Positions 11,305-24,651 of a DNA stretch of 64,000 bases are shown here, in pieces. Each line of letters begins with the position of its first letter. Within the stretch, counting starts at the first letter, position 1. The stretch lies in contig NC_045151.1 of the NCBI RefSeq assembly GCF_008831285.2, forward strand, positions 1-64,000, written 5' to 3'. The position numbers and the translations under genes were made by a program. Below the pieces are notes generated by a model. That model worked only from the letters and a program-made list of their open reading frames with translations, did no database searches and was not told where the DNA came from. Source of the DNA: Nymphaea colorata (Eukaryota > Streptophyta > Magnoliopsida > Nymphaeales > Nymphaeaceae).

Positions 11305-11795
11305 TAGTATTAATATGTCAAAAGTGAAAGTTCATTTGAGCCATCTAATCTTTAGGTCGGAAGCCTCAGATGTTGGCTTCTTTGTTTTTGTTTAGTAATT
11401 TTTAACATCTTCTCTTTCCCCGATGCCTTCCTCCTTTCATGATTTTCTCAATCCCTTCCTCCATCCCTCATCGAAAAGTGCTGACAACGTCCTCACAATC
11501 CTCCCCAAATCCACCAGAGGTCCTCCATTCTGTTAACAAAAGATGGGTGGATTATTCCACCCATCTCTGCTGCCACCACCGGCACCCCAAGAATTGGTGT
11601 AGTCTTGGCGGCCCCTTCCCCCCAGCTGTGTTAAACCAGGGATGCTACTTAACACAGCTGGGTGGGAGGAAGAGGGACGGATGCATCAGGTTGAGAGAAA
11701 ATGTTAACAAATAAAAAATAAAAAAAAAGCTAGCATCAGAGCCGAAAGATCTGATGGCTTAGATCAACTGTCATTTTGACAAAAATATCAGTCAT
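11305..11795. mobile_element. MITE with long terminal inverted repeats
   Basis: About 490 bp with TIRs of around 100 bp. The left TIR includes GAGCCATCTAATCTTTAGGT and CCTCAGATGTTGGC. The right TIR, reverse complemented, reads AAGCCATCAGATCTTTCGGC and CTCTGATGCTAGC. The inner part is TC-rich on the left and AG-rich on the right. The open frame at 11,439-11,714 is internal and encodes no known domain. Long TIRs without coding sequence suggest a Mutator-type MITE, but I could not fix a 9-bp target duplication. In unit 4 the same left TIR runs into the assembly gap at 27,243. Confidence 0.65.
11621..11662. repeat. Perfect 14-bp hairpin at the MITE centre
   Basis: CCCAGCTGTGTTAA (11,621-11,634) and its exact reverse complement (11,649-11,662) flank a 14-nt loop. 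It lies near the symmetry axis of the MITE. Confidence 0.9.
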
Positions 11796-12043
11796 GGTTC
11801 AACTTCTCTCTCCCCCTCACTCCTTCTTTTATATATATAATAACTTGTTGGAAATCTAATTTTTTTCAACTAAGGTCATGGATCATCATTTACAAAAGTG
11901 AGAATTCATTTAAAGCAGATTTTTCAGGCTTAAAATTTCATCTGTTACCACAATTTTTTTTTCTTTTGGCATGTTGGAATGGGGGCACACAGAATTTTAC
12001 CTAAAACATTGCTTCTCAAAACAGGTAGCTCAATTGTGGTACC
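11796..12043. other. Intergenic AT-rich segment, nothing recognised
   Basis: No open frame, repeat terminus or RNA gene is visible. Confidence 0.5.
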
Positions 12044-15000
12044 TGTCTTATCCCTGTCAAAATGCAAAGACAACATTCATTGTATCTCCATACATGCCAA
12101 TTAGATAATATTTGTAATACATCATCAGCAAAGAGGATTTACACAATAGTGAGATATCATATGATTGATGCAAGAACTCCCATAAACATGATTTTCAAAA
12201 TCAAAGGGCACTAGTTATAGGATATTCACTTAAAAATAATTCTATTCTGAATCTGAATCCCTTTACATATTTATGTATGTCTTTTAAATCTGAATTTGAA
12301 CCAGACTTGATGTCAATTCTTCAATTAGAGGTCGTTTCAGTTTCCCTATCCTATATTATGGTTTCCTTTTCCTATATTAATTTTTTTCATATCTGACTTT
12401 ATCAGAAGCTTTGATGGGATTATCCAATCCAAATTGGACATAAATTGTCATCCTTACAGAGAATGAACCGTGGAGATAGGCTATGCAAATAACTGAACAC
12501 ATCAAAATTCTTGAGATAGTTTGGCTCTCATTTTAAATTCATCAGTCCTTCTGCAATAAAACAAAAGTGCTCAAATGGTTCCCAAAGCAATATGGCCTCA
12601 TGTAAAGCAAAGTTCTAACAACCCATCACTCTTGTCCCACAGATAGTATGTAACCTATTCCTGGTTGAACTTTGAAACTATTTAGTAGATCAATTGGGTG
12701 AAGTAATTCATATCTCACGATTAAGGAATTTGATATTAAGTTTCATGATTGAATCTCAAATTAAGTACTGATCCGATTTTAGAAATACAGGATTTGAAAC
12801 TCAGCCCAAATGTGATTACAAGGTACACCAAAAAAATGGATTTATGTAATTGAAAAAAATGTAATGCACATGATATATATTCAAGAATTTCAATAGCTTC
12901 TTTTTTGCATTAACTGAAATCCTAACTTTTCTTCTCGAATGAAGCATGGATGGAGCCATGATACATTTAACTGCAGTATATATTGATCAAATATGAGGAC
13001 TATGGAACAGATTCATTGGATGATTAGTCAAATAGATTGTATTTCAAGAGGCTCGACATTAGTTTTCTTCGTCTTTGGCATAAATAATATGAATAATGAT
13101 AATCATTCTAGTACTTCACAAGGTACGACATAATTTTATCTTGAAAATATATGTCATAAATTGTTTACCTTTTTTAAAACATTATTTTATAAGTAACACC
13201 TCACTAAGATGTAACAAAATTAATTAAATGTCTCATGATCAAAGCACGTAATCTATATATATATATATACAACATTCATTGCCACAAATATTAATACTAA
13301 AATCTAAAGTTTCTATTTCTGTTATCAAATATGTTGTGACACAAGCTTTTTTACTTGTGCGTATAGCTTCCAAATTTGAATAATTTTCTGCACTAGTGCT
13401 AGAACTTTATCACCCATTGTATAATTCTATGGCATCTAGTTTTTAAGCAATGTTTGATGTGAGGGGCCTTTTTCCCGACACTATTATCTCAATTAAAGCA
13501 CAATTGGCAGTGGTAAATTATAAGTGGCCTCTGATGTCAACAATAATATTGAAACCTAACTCATTCTTGTCATGATAGATACATTGAAACTGTCAACAAC
13601 AATATTGAAACCAAAAATTGCCATTCTTGTTTTTGATACTATGAAACCTGAGTTTTTTTTACTTATGCGTATAATGTTGATACATAGAAACCTGAGTTTT
13701 TTTTACTTATGCATATATTGTTGATATATTGAAACCTAAATTTTTTTCCTTTTTTGTTTAACTTATGTGTATAACGTTGCCTGAAATGTTATTTTCATGA
13801 TCTTTTCTGCTCACATATATTCTTTCTACAAATTTTATTGTTGAAGGACAAATCCAAGTATCATACTGAGCTGCTAAGGGTTTGACAAGGGTGATCTCAA
13901 ACCGTCTTATTCCTGTCATAATGCAAAGACAACACTAATGGTATCTCCGTACATGCCAACTAGATAATATCTGCATTACATCATCTCCAAAGTGGGTTTA
14001 CACAATAGTGAGATAACATATGTTTGATGCAACAATTCCCACTAGCATGATTTCCAAAATTTAAGGGCAATAGTTATGGGATATTCACTTAAAAATAAAT
14101 CTAATCTGAATGTGAAATCCCACTGCATATTTATGTATATCTGAATCGAATTTGAACGTGACTTGATATCAACTCTTAAATTAGAAGCTGATTTGGTTTC
14201 CTTATCCTATATAAATTTTCTTCATCTCTGATTTTTTCAAAATGTTCAATGGGATTATCCAATACAAATGGGACATACATTGACATCCTAATAGAGAATG
14301 GATCATAGAGATAGGCTCGGAAAATATCCATACACATCAACAACCTTGAACTATTTCACTCTCATTTCAAATTCATTAATCCTTTTGAAATAAAACAAAA
14401 GTGCTACAATGGTTTCCATAAGCAATATGGCGTCATGTAAAACAGAGTTCTAGTGACCCATCACTCTTGTCCAATAGATTGTAAAATTTGAAACTATTTA
14501 GTAGATCAATCTAGTGAAGTAGTTCATATCTCACGAGTATGGAATTTTATATCAAGTTTCATGATTGAATCTCAACTTTGTACTGATCCGATTTTAGAAA
14601 TACAAGATTACAAAGAGCACGTAAAAGATGGATTTAAGTAATTGAAAAGATGATACACATGATATATATTGAAGATATTCAATAGCTTTTTTTAGGTCAA
14701 CTGAAATCTTAACTTCTCTTCGTGAGAAGGAGCTTGGATGGAGCCATGACACATTTATCTGCAGCATATATTGATTGAAGGTCAGGACTATGAGAACTAA
14801 TTTATAGGCCAATTGGCCAATTAGTTGGTGATTCACAACGTTCGACATTAATATTTTTCGTCTTTGGCATAAAAGAATAAATAATAATTACTCTAGCACT
14901 TCACAAGCTATGAAATAATTTTTTTATGAAAATATAAATTATTACTCATTCATCTTTTTAAAAATTTTATTTTACATCAACATGTCACTAATCATGTAAC

Positions 15001-15640
15001 GAAATTAATTAAATGTCTCATAATCAATGCATATTTATATGTATATATATATAGCATTCACAAATATTAATATTAAAATCCGAAATTTCCATTAGTGTTA
15101 TCAAATATGTTGTGACACAAACTTTTTTACAAGTGCATATAGCTTACAAATTTGAATAATATGTTGCACTAATGCTAGAACTATAGCACCCATTGTATAA
15201 ATCTATGACATCTAGTTTTTAAGCAATGTTGAATGTGAGAGGTCATTTAGCCAACTCTATTATCTCAATTAAAGCACAAGCATAAGTTAGGAAAATTTAG
15301 ATGCAAATACATGAAGTTTGGAATGTACAATTGGTAGTGGTAAATGATAAATGGCATCCAATGTCAACAATAATATTGAAATCTAAAATTGCCATTCTTG
15401 TCATGTAGACACATAAAAAATGTCAACAACAATATTGAAACCTAAAATTGCCACTCTTGTTTTGATACATCGAAACCAGAGTTTTTTTACTTATGCATAT
15501 TGTGTTGCTTGAAATGTTATTTTCCAATACCTTTCCTGCTCACATATATTTTTTCTATAAATTTGGTTGTTGAAGGACAAATCCAAGTATCTTACTGAGC
15601 TTTCTAGTGGTGATCTCAAGTTTTATTCAGTGGTTTGTGA
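12044..15640 (+). repeat. Tandem unit 3, internal 1,859-bp duplication
   Basis: A block starting GTCTTATCCCTGTCAAAATG at 12,044 is repeated from 13,903 (GTCTTATTCCTGTCATAATG). Both halves continue through the same order: ATGCAAAGACAAC, CACAATAGTGAGAT, GGATATTCACTTAAAAATAA, the TTGGCATAAA module, a TA tract and a P module. The two halves are clearly diverged, so this duplication is older than the unit 2/4 event. No gene is present; the 84-codon minus frame at 14,594-14,848 has no known domain. Confidence 0.8.
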
Positions 15641-15900
15641 AGGTATGGTAGCAGGGCAAGCTAGGGAGCTGAAGGGTCATAGAAAAATCTAATGTATTTC
15701 ACTTACCATTTATAGAGCTTTGAAAGTTACATTTCACCCTCATCAAATTTTACTATGGTTTGCCATTCTAATAAAAATTCAAGCTCTGCCTTCGAAGGCG
15801 ATTTTCCTATTTTAGCAGTACATCACATACCTTCGCAGTAGTGTTCCCTACATTGAAACATATGGACAAGTTACAAATAAAAGGAATTGGGGCAGCAGGT

Positions 15901-16356
15901 GCATTGCCTTTGTGCTTCACTTAGTTTAGACTTCAGACAGACAGTTAGTCAGGATTACCCAAGCCTCCATGAGACAGGTAGACACAATGTAAGGATGTTA
16001 GCTATAACATGCTGGTGGGTCTTCTCAGTCCATTGACATGCTGAAAATGAAAAAGAAAGTGAAAATTCAAGTGTTGTAAGCAAAAGTGACTGATTGTGGC
16101 TGAAAGACCTGGTTTCGTCACTGTTGGAAACATGGAACAATCAGTACTTTTGCTTACAATTAGAATAGCAGTATACATACCTTTGAATTGTTGCTTCCTT
16201 CGCCATTTTCAGCTTCTCAATGGATTGACAAAAAGCCACCACTGTCTTATTACCAATGTTCTTACATTGTGTATAATTTTCCTGTTTCATGGAGTCTTGG
16301 GTGCAGCTGTTTAATTGTCTTCCCGAAGTCCATATCAAGTCAAGCACAAAGCCATG
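15901..16356. mobile_element. Foldback/MITE element Q, copy 4 (unit 3)
   Basis: Left end GCCTTTGTGCTTCACTTAG; the right end, reverse complemented, begins ATGGCTTTGTGCTTGACTTG. About 455 bp, with a shorter centre than copies 2 and 3. It has diverged in step with the rest of unit 3, which implies it was present before the tandem units multiplied. Confidence 0.65.
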
Positions 16357-16447
16357 TTATACATCATTTATTTTGCTTAGAACCATATCATGCCTGTGTC
16401 TCTCTTTACATTCTACTAAATCACCTTTTTGAGAAGAAAAAACATTA

Positions 16448-16450
16448 TAT

Positions 16451-16483
<33 letters not shown>
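16448..16483. repeat. (TA)n-(TG)n compound microsatellite
   Basis: TA run followed by a TG run. Confidence 0.9.
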
Positions 16484-16727
16484 CTGGCCAATGATTGGAA
16501 GTTGTCATTGAATAACAATCGTAATTAATAGAATTGGCATTGATTCATGGTGTCTCTTTTGCCTTCTTCATTTTCCAGAAATATTGCTTATTCTACTATA
16601 AATTTTGAAGAGGTGTGTAGTTTCCCCTGCTAACATCACATGGATTTTTGGATCCAGCTTCCAAGTAGAAGATCTGGACCCAAGTTCTAGTGGAACCACT
16701 ATGAGAAACCCCTTCCCTATAAAAAAA

Positions 16728-16880
16728 GGTGGATTTACCGACAAACTCAAAATGTCGTAAAAGTTTTACTGATGTATGTAGATGGCGAATAAAATGTTAG
16801 TAAAACTTTTACTCACGTCTATAGAGGCCGTTAATGAAGAAAATGTTGGTAAAAATTATCACCAACAATTTTGTGGCACA
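16728..16880. repeat. TTTACCGACA / GTAAAACTTTTAC repeat block
   Basis: Several short direct and inverted copies of GTAAAAGTTTTAC-like sequence plus a TTTACCGACAA motif. This style is seen in the subterminal regions of CACTA-type elements, but no CACTA terminus can be placed, so the class is unproven. Confidence 0.3.
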
Positions 16881-17560
16881 TATCACTGCACAGATTGGTG
16901 TAGGCATCTTCAACAATGCATGATCGATCCAACGTGAAGTTGAGTTGAGAGAAAAACAAGGAAAATAATTTGATGGGCATTTTAATCATCTAATATTTGT
17001 TTATACCATTTCCCGTTTATCTCTCAACCGTCCATTACGTTAGATGAGACAGCCTTCATGAATCAGCATTCACTCACTCATATATATATATATATCTTAT
17101 TCTTGAAATAAAGGCAAGTGCTGACTAAACTAAAATGGAGTTTTTAGTATGGTATTGTTGCTTAAAAATGAGTTTTATAGTATGGCCACAATATTTTTTC
17201 ATATTTTTACATGATAATAAAGCAAAGTTTAATTAGTGTGCATCGAACTTTTCGCACTGTATCATGTCTATTAGTACATGGAATGGTGACCACTGATAGT
17301 ACGAATTTCTGTATTAGTATGCTTATTCATGACTTAGTGTGTGCATTCGGTTGACAGAGCGCTACTACAATAAAGGAGTTGAACATGACATTGAGAAAAA
17401 GAATTCTTGGGCTTTGTAAACTTAATGAACTGGGTTAAAGAGTGTGCTGCTACCTGTTGACGACATTAGTCCAGAACCGGGCTACAGATGGGAGGAGGTG
17501 CTTATTGGCCTATTTACATGGAACACAGTTTCATGTCCCTCTTAATTTAGGGTATAGTTT
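16881..17560. other. Unassigned intergenic segment
   Basis: AT-rich with a short TA tract near 17,081-17,095. No coding region or repeat terminus recognised. Confidence 0.5.
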
Positions 17561-17564
17561 TTTT

Positions 17565-17729
17565 GGGGCTTATTTGGCAGTGGTTACAGTAACGCATTGT
17601 TTCATGTATCAGCATTAATAATTGGAGAAACTACTCAGGAAACATTATGTCATAGTACTACATGAATGCCCCTCTAGTTTTAAGATAGATACGTGCATGT
17701 ATTACTATTGTGATTGCCAAACAAGCCCT
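17565..17729. mobile_element. Small MITE with 13-14-bp TIRs (hAT-like ends)
   Basis: A 165-bp element. Left end GGGGCTTATTTGGC; right end GCCAAACAAGCCCT, which is the inverted counterpart with one mismatch in 13-14 bp. GGGCTTGTTTGGC-type ends are common on hAT-like MITEs in plants. I see no convincing 8-bp target duplication, so the superfamily is an inference. Confidence 0.55.
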
Positions 17730-18835
17730 TAAGAAACACTGTGTCATCATGATATTTTTTAAGATATAATTTACAGTCTGTCACACAAGTATGATGCATA
17801 TTTTTATTTACTTTAAAATTGTAGAGCTGAGATCAATTCACAATTTATGTGTCACCCAACAATTCAGTTCAAAGATATAAAAAGTCGCAACTACTTTGTT
17901 TCTTGACGGGTCGATGCCTTAATGAGCATCAATGGGGTATTTTTGCATTGCAGATGCTTGTTTATATATCTCGATGAACGGTTGTCATTATGAGCATTGA
18001 TGACGCACCATTTTGTGGTGGGGAATGCTGGAGTCTCCTCAATGATAGGTGATGGTTTTTTGGGTGAGCAGAAAGGCCCACTGCTTGACTAAAGACTAAA
18101 GTCTAAGCTTAAGCCCTTGCCTTTTATTGGTTTAAGGTCTTCTTAGGGTAAAAGGTCTGCTTGACATGCCATCCTGCTGTACTTGTTTATATGTGACCTC
18201 CTTTTTTGAAGTGCAAAAAGTTGTTCAGAAAGAAAACTAGCTGCTAACCTGTCTCTGTCTTGTTCGTTGCAATAACATCATTTAGAACGGGCATGCATAT
18301 GGTTGCAGGTGGAGAGATTTTAAACACCATCGTTCGTGTTCAAATAGAAGCACATCTAGTGGTGCACTAGTCATTAAAATTTCAATAGTTTACGTGAATG
18401 ATCAATTATCTCAACTTATTTAGCCCACTTTTTCTCAAATTTTGATGACAAATAAATAGGTTAAGATATATGGTGATTTGTGGTAGACGTGATTTGTTCA
18501 AAATGAAATTTGAAGGCACATAATCGAATTCTCAGCCTAACCAGAAGTATATATTTGCTAAAATAAAATAAGATGAAATATATGGTGAAGATTATTAGGA
18601 TAAACGATCATACCCGTTATTCCTATCTAGTCATTGCTGGGTACATGGCTTCCCTGGATATGGCAAAGTTGTTTTTTGTCTTTTTTTAGTTCTTTCAATA
18701 ATGAAAAATGGTTCAGTGTTCGGGCAGATTAGATTTGGATTGGTGTAGTATGCAGTGTGCTCAAGACCCAATGCATGTCACGCCATATTATTGGGTCTGA
18801 AAAGAAAATTTTCCCTATATTTTCTCTCTTTGTCA
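17730..18835. other. Unassigned intergenic segment of unit 3
   Basis: AT-rich, no recognisable coding sequence. Partial resemblance near 18,540-18,700 to 2,750-2,850 of unit 1. Confidence 0.45.
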
Positions 18836-18839
18836 TTGG

Positions 18840-19340
18840 GTGTTTAGCAACATGAACATTAAGAGGACTTCAATAAATATATATCAAAATTAAGATAGGT
18901 TCATGAAGCATTACATTTTAGTGTTTCAACAGTATGCTATAATCCTTAAAATAGATTTATGAGATACTAAATTAGTGTTAATGTTACCAAACTGCCCTTC
19001 ATGGGATTCTTTTTGCTCTAATTTTATCATTGCTCTTAGTTTTTAAAGTAGAACTGAATTATGGGGCTTTTTGGTCTTTTCGAATGTGCAAACATTTATT
19101 TTTCTGTTACATTCAATTTATCTGCTTAAAAATTGGTTTTTGGCTGATATATAGCATGATCGTTGGGGAGTCAAGGTCCCATCAAGGTCAATGTATGACT
19201 GAAAAATATGGACATACATAAGACAGGTGAACTTGGTAGACTTTTTTTTTAGGTTTAGAATAAGTTCATGACGTCTCTAGAATGGGTGTCTTCGAATGGC
19301 TATCGTAGGGTGATATCATAGGAAATGTGTGGTCATCAAA
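18840..19340 (+). repeat. Array landmark modules V and U in unit 3
   Basis: Contains CATGAAGCATTACATTTTAG-like and AATTGGTTTTTGGCTGAT-like blocks and GGGGAGTCAAGGTCCCATCA near 19,163, marking the end of unit 3. Confidence 0.7.
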
Positions 19341-20552
19341 TGTGGGTGTCTTTAAAAACGCATAAATCCTCAAAATACTTGTTTTGAGAGTATTTCACAT
19401 GATACTTAAGTGGATATTCTTTGTTTTCTTTCTCTTTTTTCAGAACAGTTTAATAAGATCTCTGAATTATATTGAAAATGTTGACATCCGTATAAAAAAT
19501 AGACCATGGACAATTGTTATGAAAATTATCCAACCATATAAAAATTTTGAGCTAATTTCACTCTTATTTTAAGTTCTTTAATCCTTCGTTTACTTTTTAT
19601 TTTAACAAAAATCCTAATTTCTCTTCATAAAACAAGCTTCGACGGATCCATGATACAGTAACCAAAGTACGTATTGATTGAGCATGATGATTTTGAGAAG
19701 TGATTTATTGTCCGATTGATCGATTTAGTTTGTAGTTCACGAAGGTTCGACATAATTTTTTTTTCTTCGATGTAAAAACAAATTATATAACATTCTAGTA
19801 TTTTACAAGGTACGACATATTTTTTTCGTAAAAATATAAATGATACACCGTTCACCTCTTTGAAAAAATATTTTATAAGTAACACCATGTTAATCATATA
19901 ATGCAATTAATTAAGATGTCGGATGATCAATGCACGTAATCTATATATATGTATATATATATTCTACATAATGGTTTCATTTCTTAAAATTTTCACTGGC
20001 AGTAAAAAAATAAAAGCTTCAAAGGTACTAAGCGGGCTTTGAGTCTTTGATCTGATTAAAAGTATGAGTGTTTTATCTAGCCATATTAATTTTATAACAA
20101 TAACGGTTAATGCATATACAAGTATATTATAAGAGTTATTTTTCTAATGAACAAGAAGAACTTTTGTTAGAACTGTATAAATTTATTTTGAAGAATTCTT
20201 TAAACCCATGCAACATGTCAACTGCGAGTCTGCAAATCTAAAATTTTTAGTGACTTAAATGTTTGACACGGAATTGGATTACCCTACAATTTTTTAGCAG
20301 CAACCAATTGTTTTGCATTTGTTTATTTGTCTCAAGATTTTGTCACTAATGTCAGCGGTCAAATTGCACAATGGTGATGGTTCTTTCATTGTAGATCACT
20401 TTTAACTTTTTTGTTCGAATTAGAAAGAATAATGATTTTGAGAAGTTTCTATTAATTACATAATTCTCATTTCATAGACAAATGAATCTCACTTTTTCTC
20501 TCTATATGTCTGCATATATTCATGTATATGTACATGTGTGCGTGCGTGTATG

Positions 20553-20567
20553 TCTCTCTCTCTCTCT

Positions 20568-20602
<35 letters not shown>

Positions 20603-20604
20603 GG
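20553..20604. repeat. Palindromic (TC)n-(TA)n-(GA)n microsatellite
   Basis: A TC run, a TA run and a GA run in sequence make a self-complementary tract that can fold as a perfect hairpin. Confidence 0.9.
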
Positions 20605-20811
20605 AGACATTGTCGGTATGAGTCCCATAAACTATAATTTTATCCATTGATTTTTCCAAGATGGACAGCTCAGAAAATTCAATAAGGGTATTTTAATAAG
20701 GGTATTTTCTCTATAAATTGTTCACCTTTTTGAAAAATTTATTTATAGGTAACACCTTGTTAACCATGTAATGAAATTAGTAAATGTTTCATGATCAATG
20801 CACACACACAT

Positions 20812-20888
<77 letters not shown>

Positions 20889-21724
20889 TATATATCAAAA
20901 TTATTATAGATATTGGTTTCATTTCTTTGATTTTTCAAGGCAGTAAAAAACATTAAAGCTTTAAAGCTACTAAAGAAGCTTAGAGTCTTTGATATGTTAA
21001 AAACAATTAGAGTTTCAGCTAGCCAGATTTAATTATATAACAAACACAGTTAATGTGTATACAAGTGTGTAAAAAAATCATGAGACATGTTTTTCTAATT
21101 AACGAGAAGAAAATGTATAAAATAATTCGTTTGAACTGTAAAAATTTCTTTGTTTGAATTCTTTAACGATTACAGCCGGTATATTGGGAACCGATAATTT
21201 TTTACTGATGTCAGTGGTTGATTACCCACTATCTACATAAATGTTGTTTAACAAATCACTATTTTTGTTCTCTCTGATGTTTATATTATAAGGTACGAGA
21301 TCCATAAATATTGATTTTAGTTGTTGATATTTCCAAGATGGACGGCTGAGAAAATTACCCAACCAGATAAAAAATCTGGGGTTAATTTTGCTCTTGTTTT
21401 AACTTTTTTAATCCTCCTGATGCTTCTTGTATTAACAGAAATCCTAACTTTTCTCTTTGTGAAACAAGCTTGGAAAGAGCCATGACACATTGACTTTGTG
21501 GACAATGAGAACTGGGTTATTGGCTGATTGATCTATTTAGTAGGGGGTTAACAAGGTTCCACATATTTTTTCCTTCGGCGTAAAATTGTAAATTATATAT
21601 CATTCAAGTACTTTACAAGGGATGGCATAATTTTTTTGTAAAAATATTTTGGAAATTTTATTTATAAGTAACACCTTGTTAACCATGTAACACAATTAAT
21701 TAAACGTCTCATGATCAAAGCACG

Positions 21725-21758
<34 letters not shown>

Positions 21759-23041
21759 TTGAAATCTGGTGGCATTTTCTGCCTCTGAAAAATGGCTTTG
21801 CATGAGTTGGAGAAAGTTTGGAAAGTACATGTTGGTTGTCTACTCAATAAAGCAGTCTAACTGACCAATGATACGTATCTGATACTATTAAAAACCACTC
21901 TCCGTCCTTCTCTATCAGATTGAACCTCTTTATAAAGTTCTTGAATATGTGAATGAGGTACAAGAAGACAGTTAGTCAAGATTACCCAAGACTCCATGAG
22001 ATAGGTAGACACAATGTAACAACATTAGCGACCTCAGTCAATTAACAAGCTGAAAATGGAAAAGAAAGCAAGAATTCAGAAGGCATGTAGATTATTCTAC
22101 CGTCTGACCAAGTTCTTCAACAGCGCCACGGACGAATGCTTAATTTTTCAGTCTTGAAATTTTGTTATAGTTTTGTTATTATCCTTTTCTGGAATTTGAC
22201 ATTGAATTAAAATTGTATGGACTGTTTCAAATTTTGATGTTAATTTTCTCATTTTATCACATTATTTAATCTTATGAATCTCATCTAAGCCCATTGATCA
22301 TTCGTAAGATTTGCTCACCATCAGTCAAAATTTCAAGCTGGGGCTGGCACATAATGATCCACATTCCAAAGCGTAAAGAATCAATCATGTGATTTTTGTT
22401 AAACCAAAGCACCCTAAAATTTATTTCTAACATCTTCGAGAACCTGCTGGCAGCATGCATTGGAACTTTTCTTTAAAAAATCGTAGAGTTGTCCACATGG
22501 TATGGACGGTGAAGGGAAACATTTCCATGTCCCAATCAATATGCAACAGATATATTGCTATGGAAGAATTTGATGGACACGGTCCCACGGAATGGAACAG
22601 AAGCATTGAGTTGCAGCCAATCATTGAACATACATTTTGACACCAAAGCAAGCCATCTGCAATTCTTTTTAGGAAATGAAAGAGAGCAGATTGTTGTCCA
22701 CACACAAAATTTAAAGCTTATGAGTGCCAAAGAGAGCAACAAGAGGAAGGCCGAGATATGAAAAAGTCAGGCGTAATAGACATACCAATACATCTCTCTC
22801 CCTCTCCTAAGGGAAGAAGATGATGGAAATTGACGTGAGCAATTCATTTACCTGCTGCCAAGGGCCAAGATACCTAACTTTAATTCAGTATTGTAGTTGG
22901 ATGGGCCTAGATTCAATTATATGGGGCAGCTTCACATGACCTGGGTAGATGTCTCTTTATATATTTAGTGTTTCCTGGAAAAAACAGCTTCTGCAAGTTT
23001 GCTGCTGCCCATGAAAAATGAACTCATGAACTGCACAAAAA

Positions 23042-23384
23042 CTAGGAGTCACTAGTCGGTGGAAGGTTGCAGCGGGCAGCCTTGGCAGCCATCAACGAAG
23101 AATTTGGTGTGCAAGCCACTATGTACCTCCCATATGACTTGGGACCCAATTGTTTTCCATGCTGAGAATATGTGCCGCCACATGGAAAAACAGCCTGGGT
23201 AAGAGTTGACGATCCATGGGCTTTGGGAGCTATGTTTCTGGCTCTTATCATATTCAAGCAAAGGGAATCAGTTTGCAAGGCTTTGCAATCTAAAGCTGCA
23301 AGAGATGCATGGTTAAAGTCAGTTAGCCTCCTTAAACCTATCTTACCTTTCTCTTTGGGGAGGCAAAGGGGAGGCATCTGACCA
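23042..23384. other. Second copy of the unrecognised GC-richer block
   Basis: Counterpart of 7,100-7,440, with the same overlapping frames on both strands (111 codons minus, 69 plus) and only a few substitutions. No family is recognised. Confidence 0.3.
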
Positions 23385-23984
23385 GATGGCTATTGCGACA
23401 AATTTCATTCTCCTTCAATGAAATTAGCACATGCCCTTGCCTGTTCAGTTTTTTGAAGGATGGAAGGCGGGATCTTAAAGACAAGCCCCCAATATGGACT
23501 CATGTAAAACAGAGTTTCCATTACTGATATCAAATACTTTGCGGCAAAAGCATTTTTAGTTATGCATATAGGTTCCAAATTTGAACCATTTGCTGCACCA
23601 ATGCTAGAACCATGTCACCCATTGTGTACGTCTATGTCATCTTTGTTTATAAATGATGTTGGAAGTTGGGTTTTTTGGCCAACTCTATTCTCTCAAATAA
23701 AGCACAAGCACATGTTAGGAAAACTTAGATACAAATACTCAAATTTGCAAAGTACAATTGGTACGGGTAAATGATAAGTGGCCTTCGATGATACAAATCC
23801 AAGTATCATGCAGAGCTTGCAAATGTATGGTAGCCGGGGCGGAGTGAAGGGGGCCTGGCAGGGCCATGTAATTTTTTAAAGAATTCATTTGTTGATTAAT
23901 TATTTTTAGTATTACATGTTTTTGTTCTTGTTTAATGATTACAATTCGTTTTCTACTTGATAAGTTATTTAAATGAGGGAGATG

Positions 23985-24475
23985 GACTTTATGCTTCACT
24001 TGTTTAGAATTCAGGAAGACTGTTAGTCAGGACTACCAAGCCTCCATGAGACAGGTAGACATAATGTAAGAAGATTAGCAATAACACACTGGTGGGTCTT
24101 TCCCAGTCCATTGTGAAGCAGAAAATGGAAAAGGAAGCAAGAATTCAGAAGGCATGTAGATTACTTATATTCTACAGTCGGACATTTTTTGTAAGCAAAA
24201 GTATTGATCATGACATGCGATCACCTAGCTGGAAGGCATTGTTTCATCACCATTGGAACCATGGAACAATCAGTACTTTTCCTTATAATTACAACAGAAT
24301 TATACGTACCTTCTTTCCTTTGCCATTTTTAGCTTCTTAAAGGATGGACAAAGACCCACCAGTGGTTTATTGCTATTGTTGTTATATTGTGTATAATTCC
24401 TGTCTCATGGAGTCTTGGGTGCAGCTGACTAACCGTCCTCCCAAAGTCCAAGCCATGTGAAGCACAAAAGCCATG
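23985..24475. mobile_element. Foldback/MITE element Q, copy 5
   Basis: Duplicate of 8,041-8,532; arms and centre are the same, with a handful of substitutions and single-base losses. Confidence 0.7.
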
Positions 24476-24566
24476 CATGTTATACGTCATTTATTTTGTG
24501 TATAACGTTTATCATGTCTGTCTCCCCTTTACCTTCTACTAAATCACCTTTTCAGATGAAAATGCA

Positions 24567-24568
<2 letters not shown>

Positions 24569-24633
<65 letters not shown>

Positions 24634-24651
24634 ATATGTATGTATATAATT
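24569..24651. repeat. (TA)n microsatellite
   Basis: Longer and interrupted counterpart of 8,629-8,690. Confidence 0.9.
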
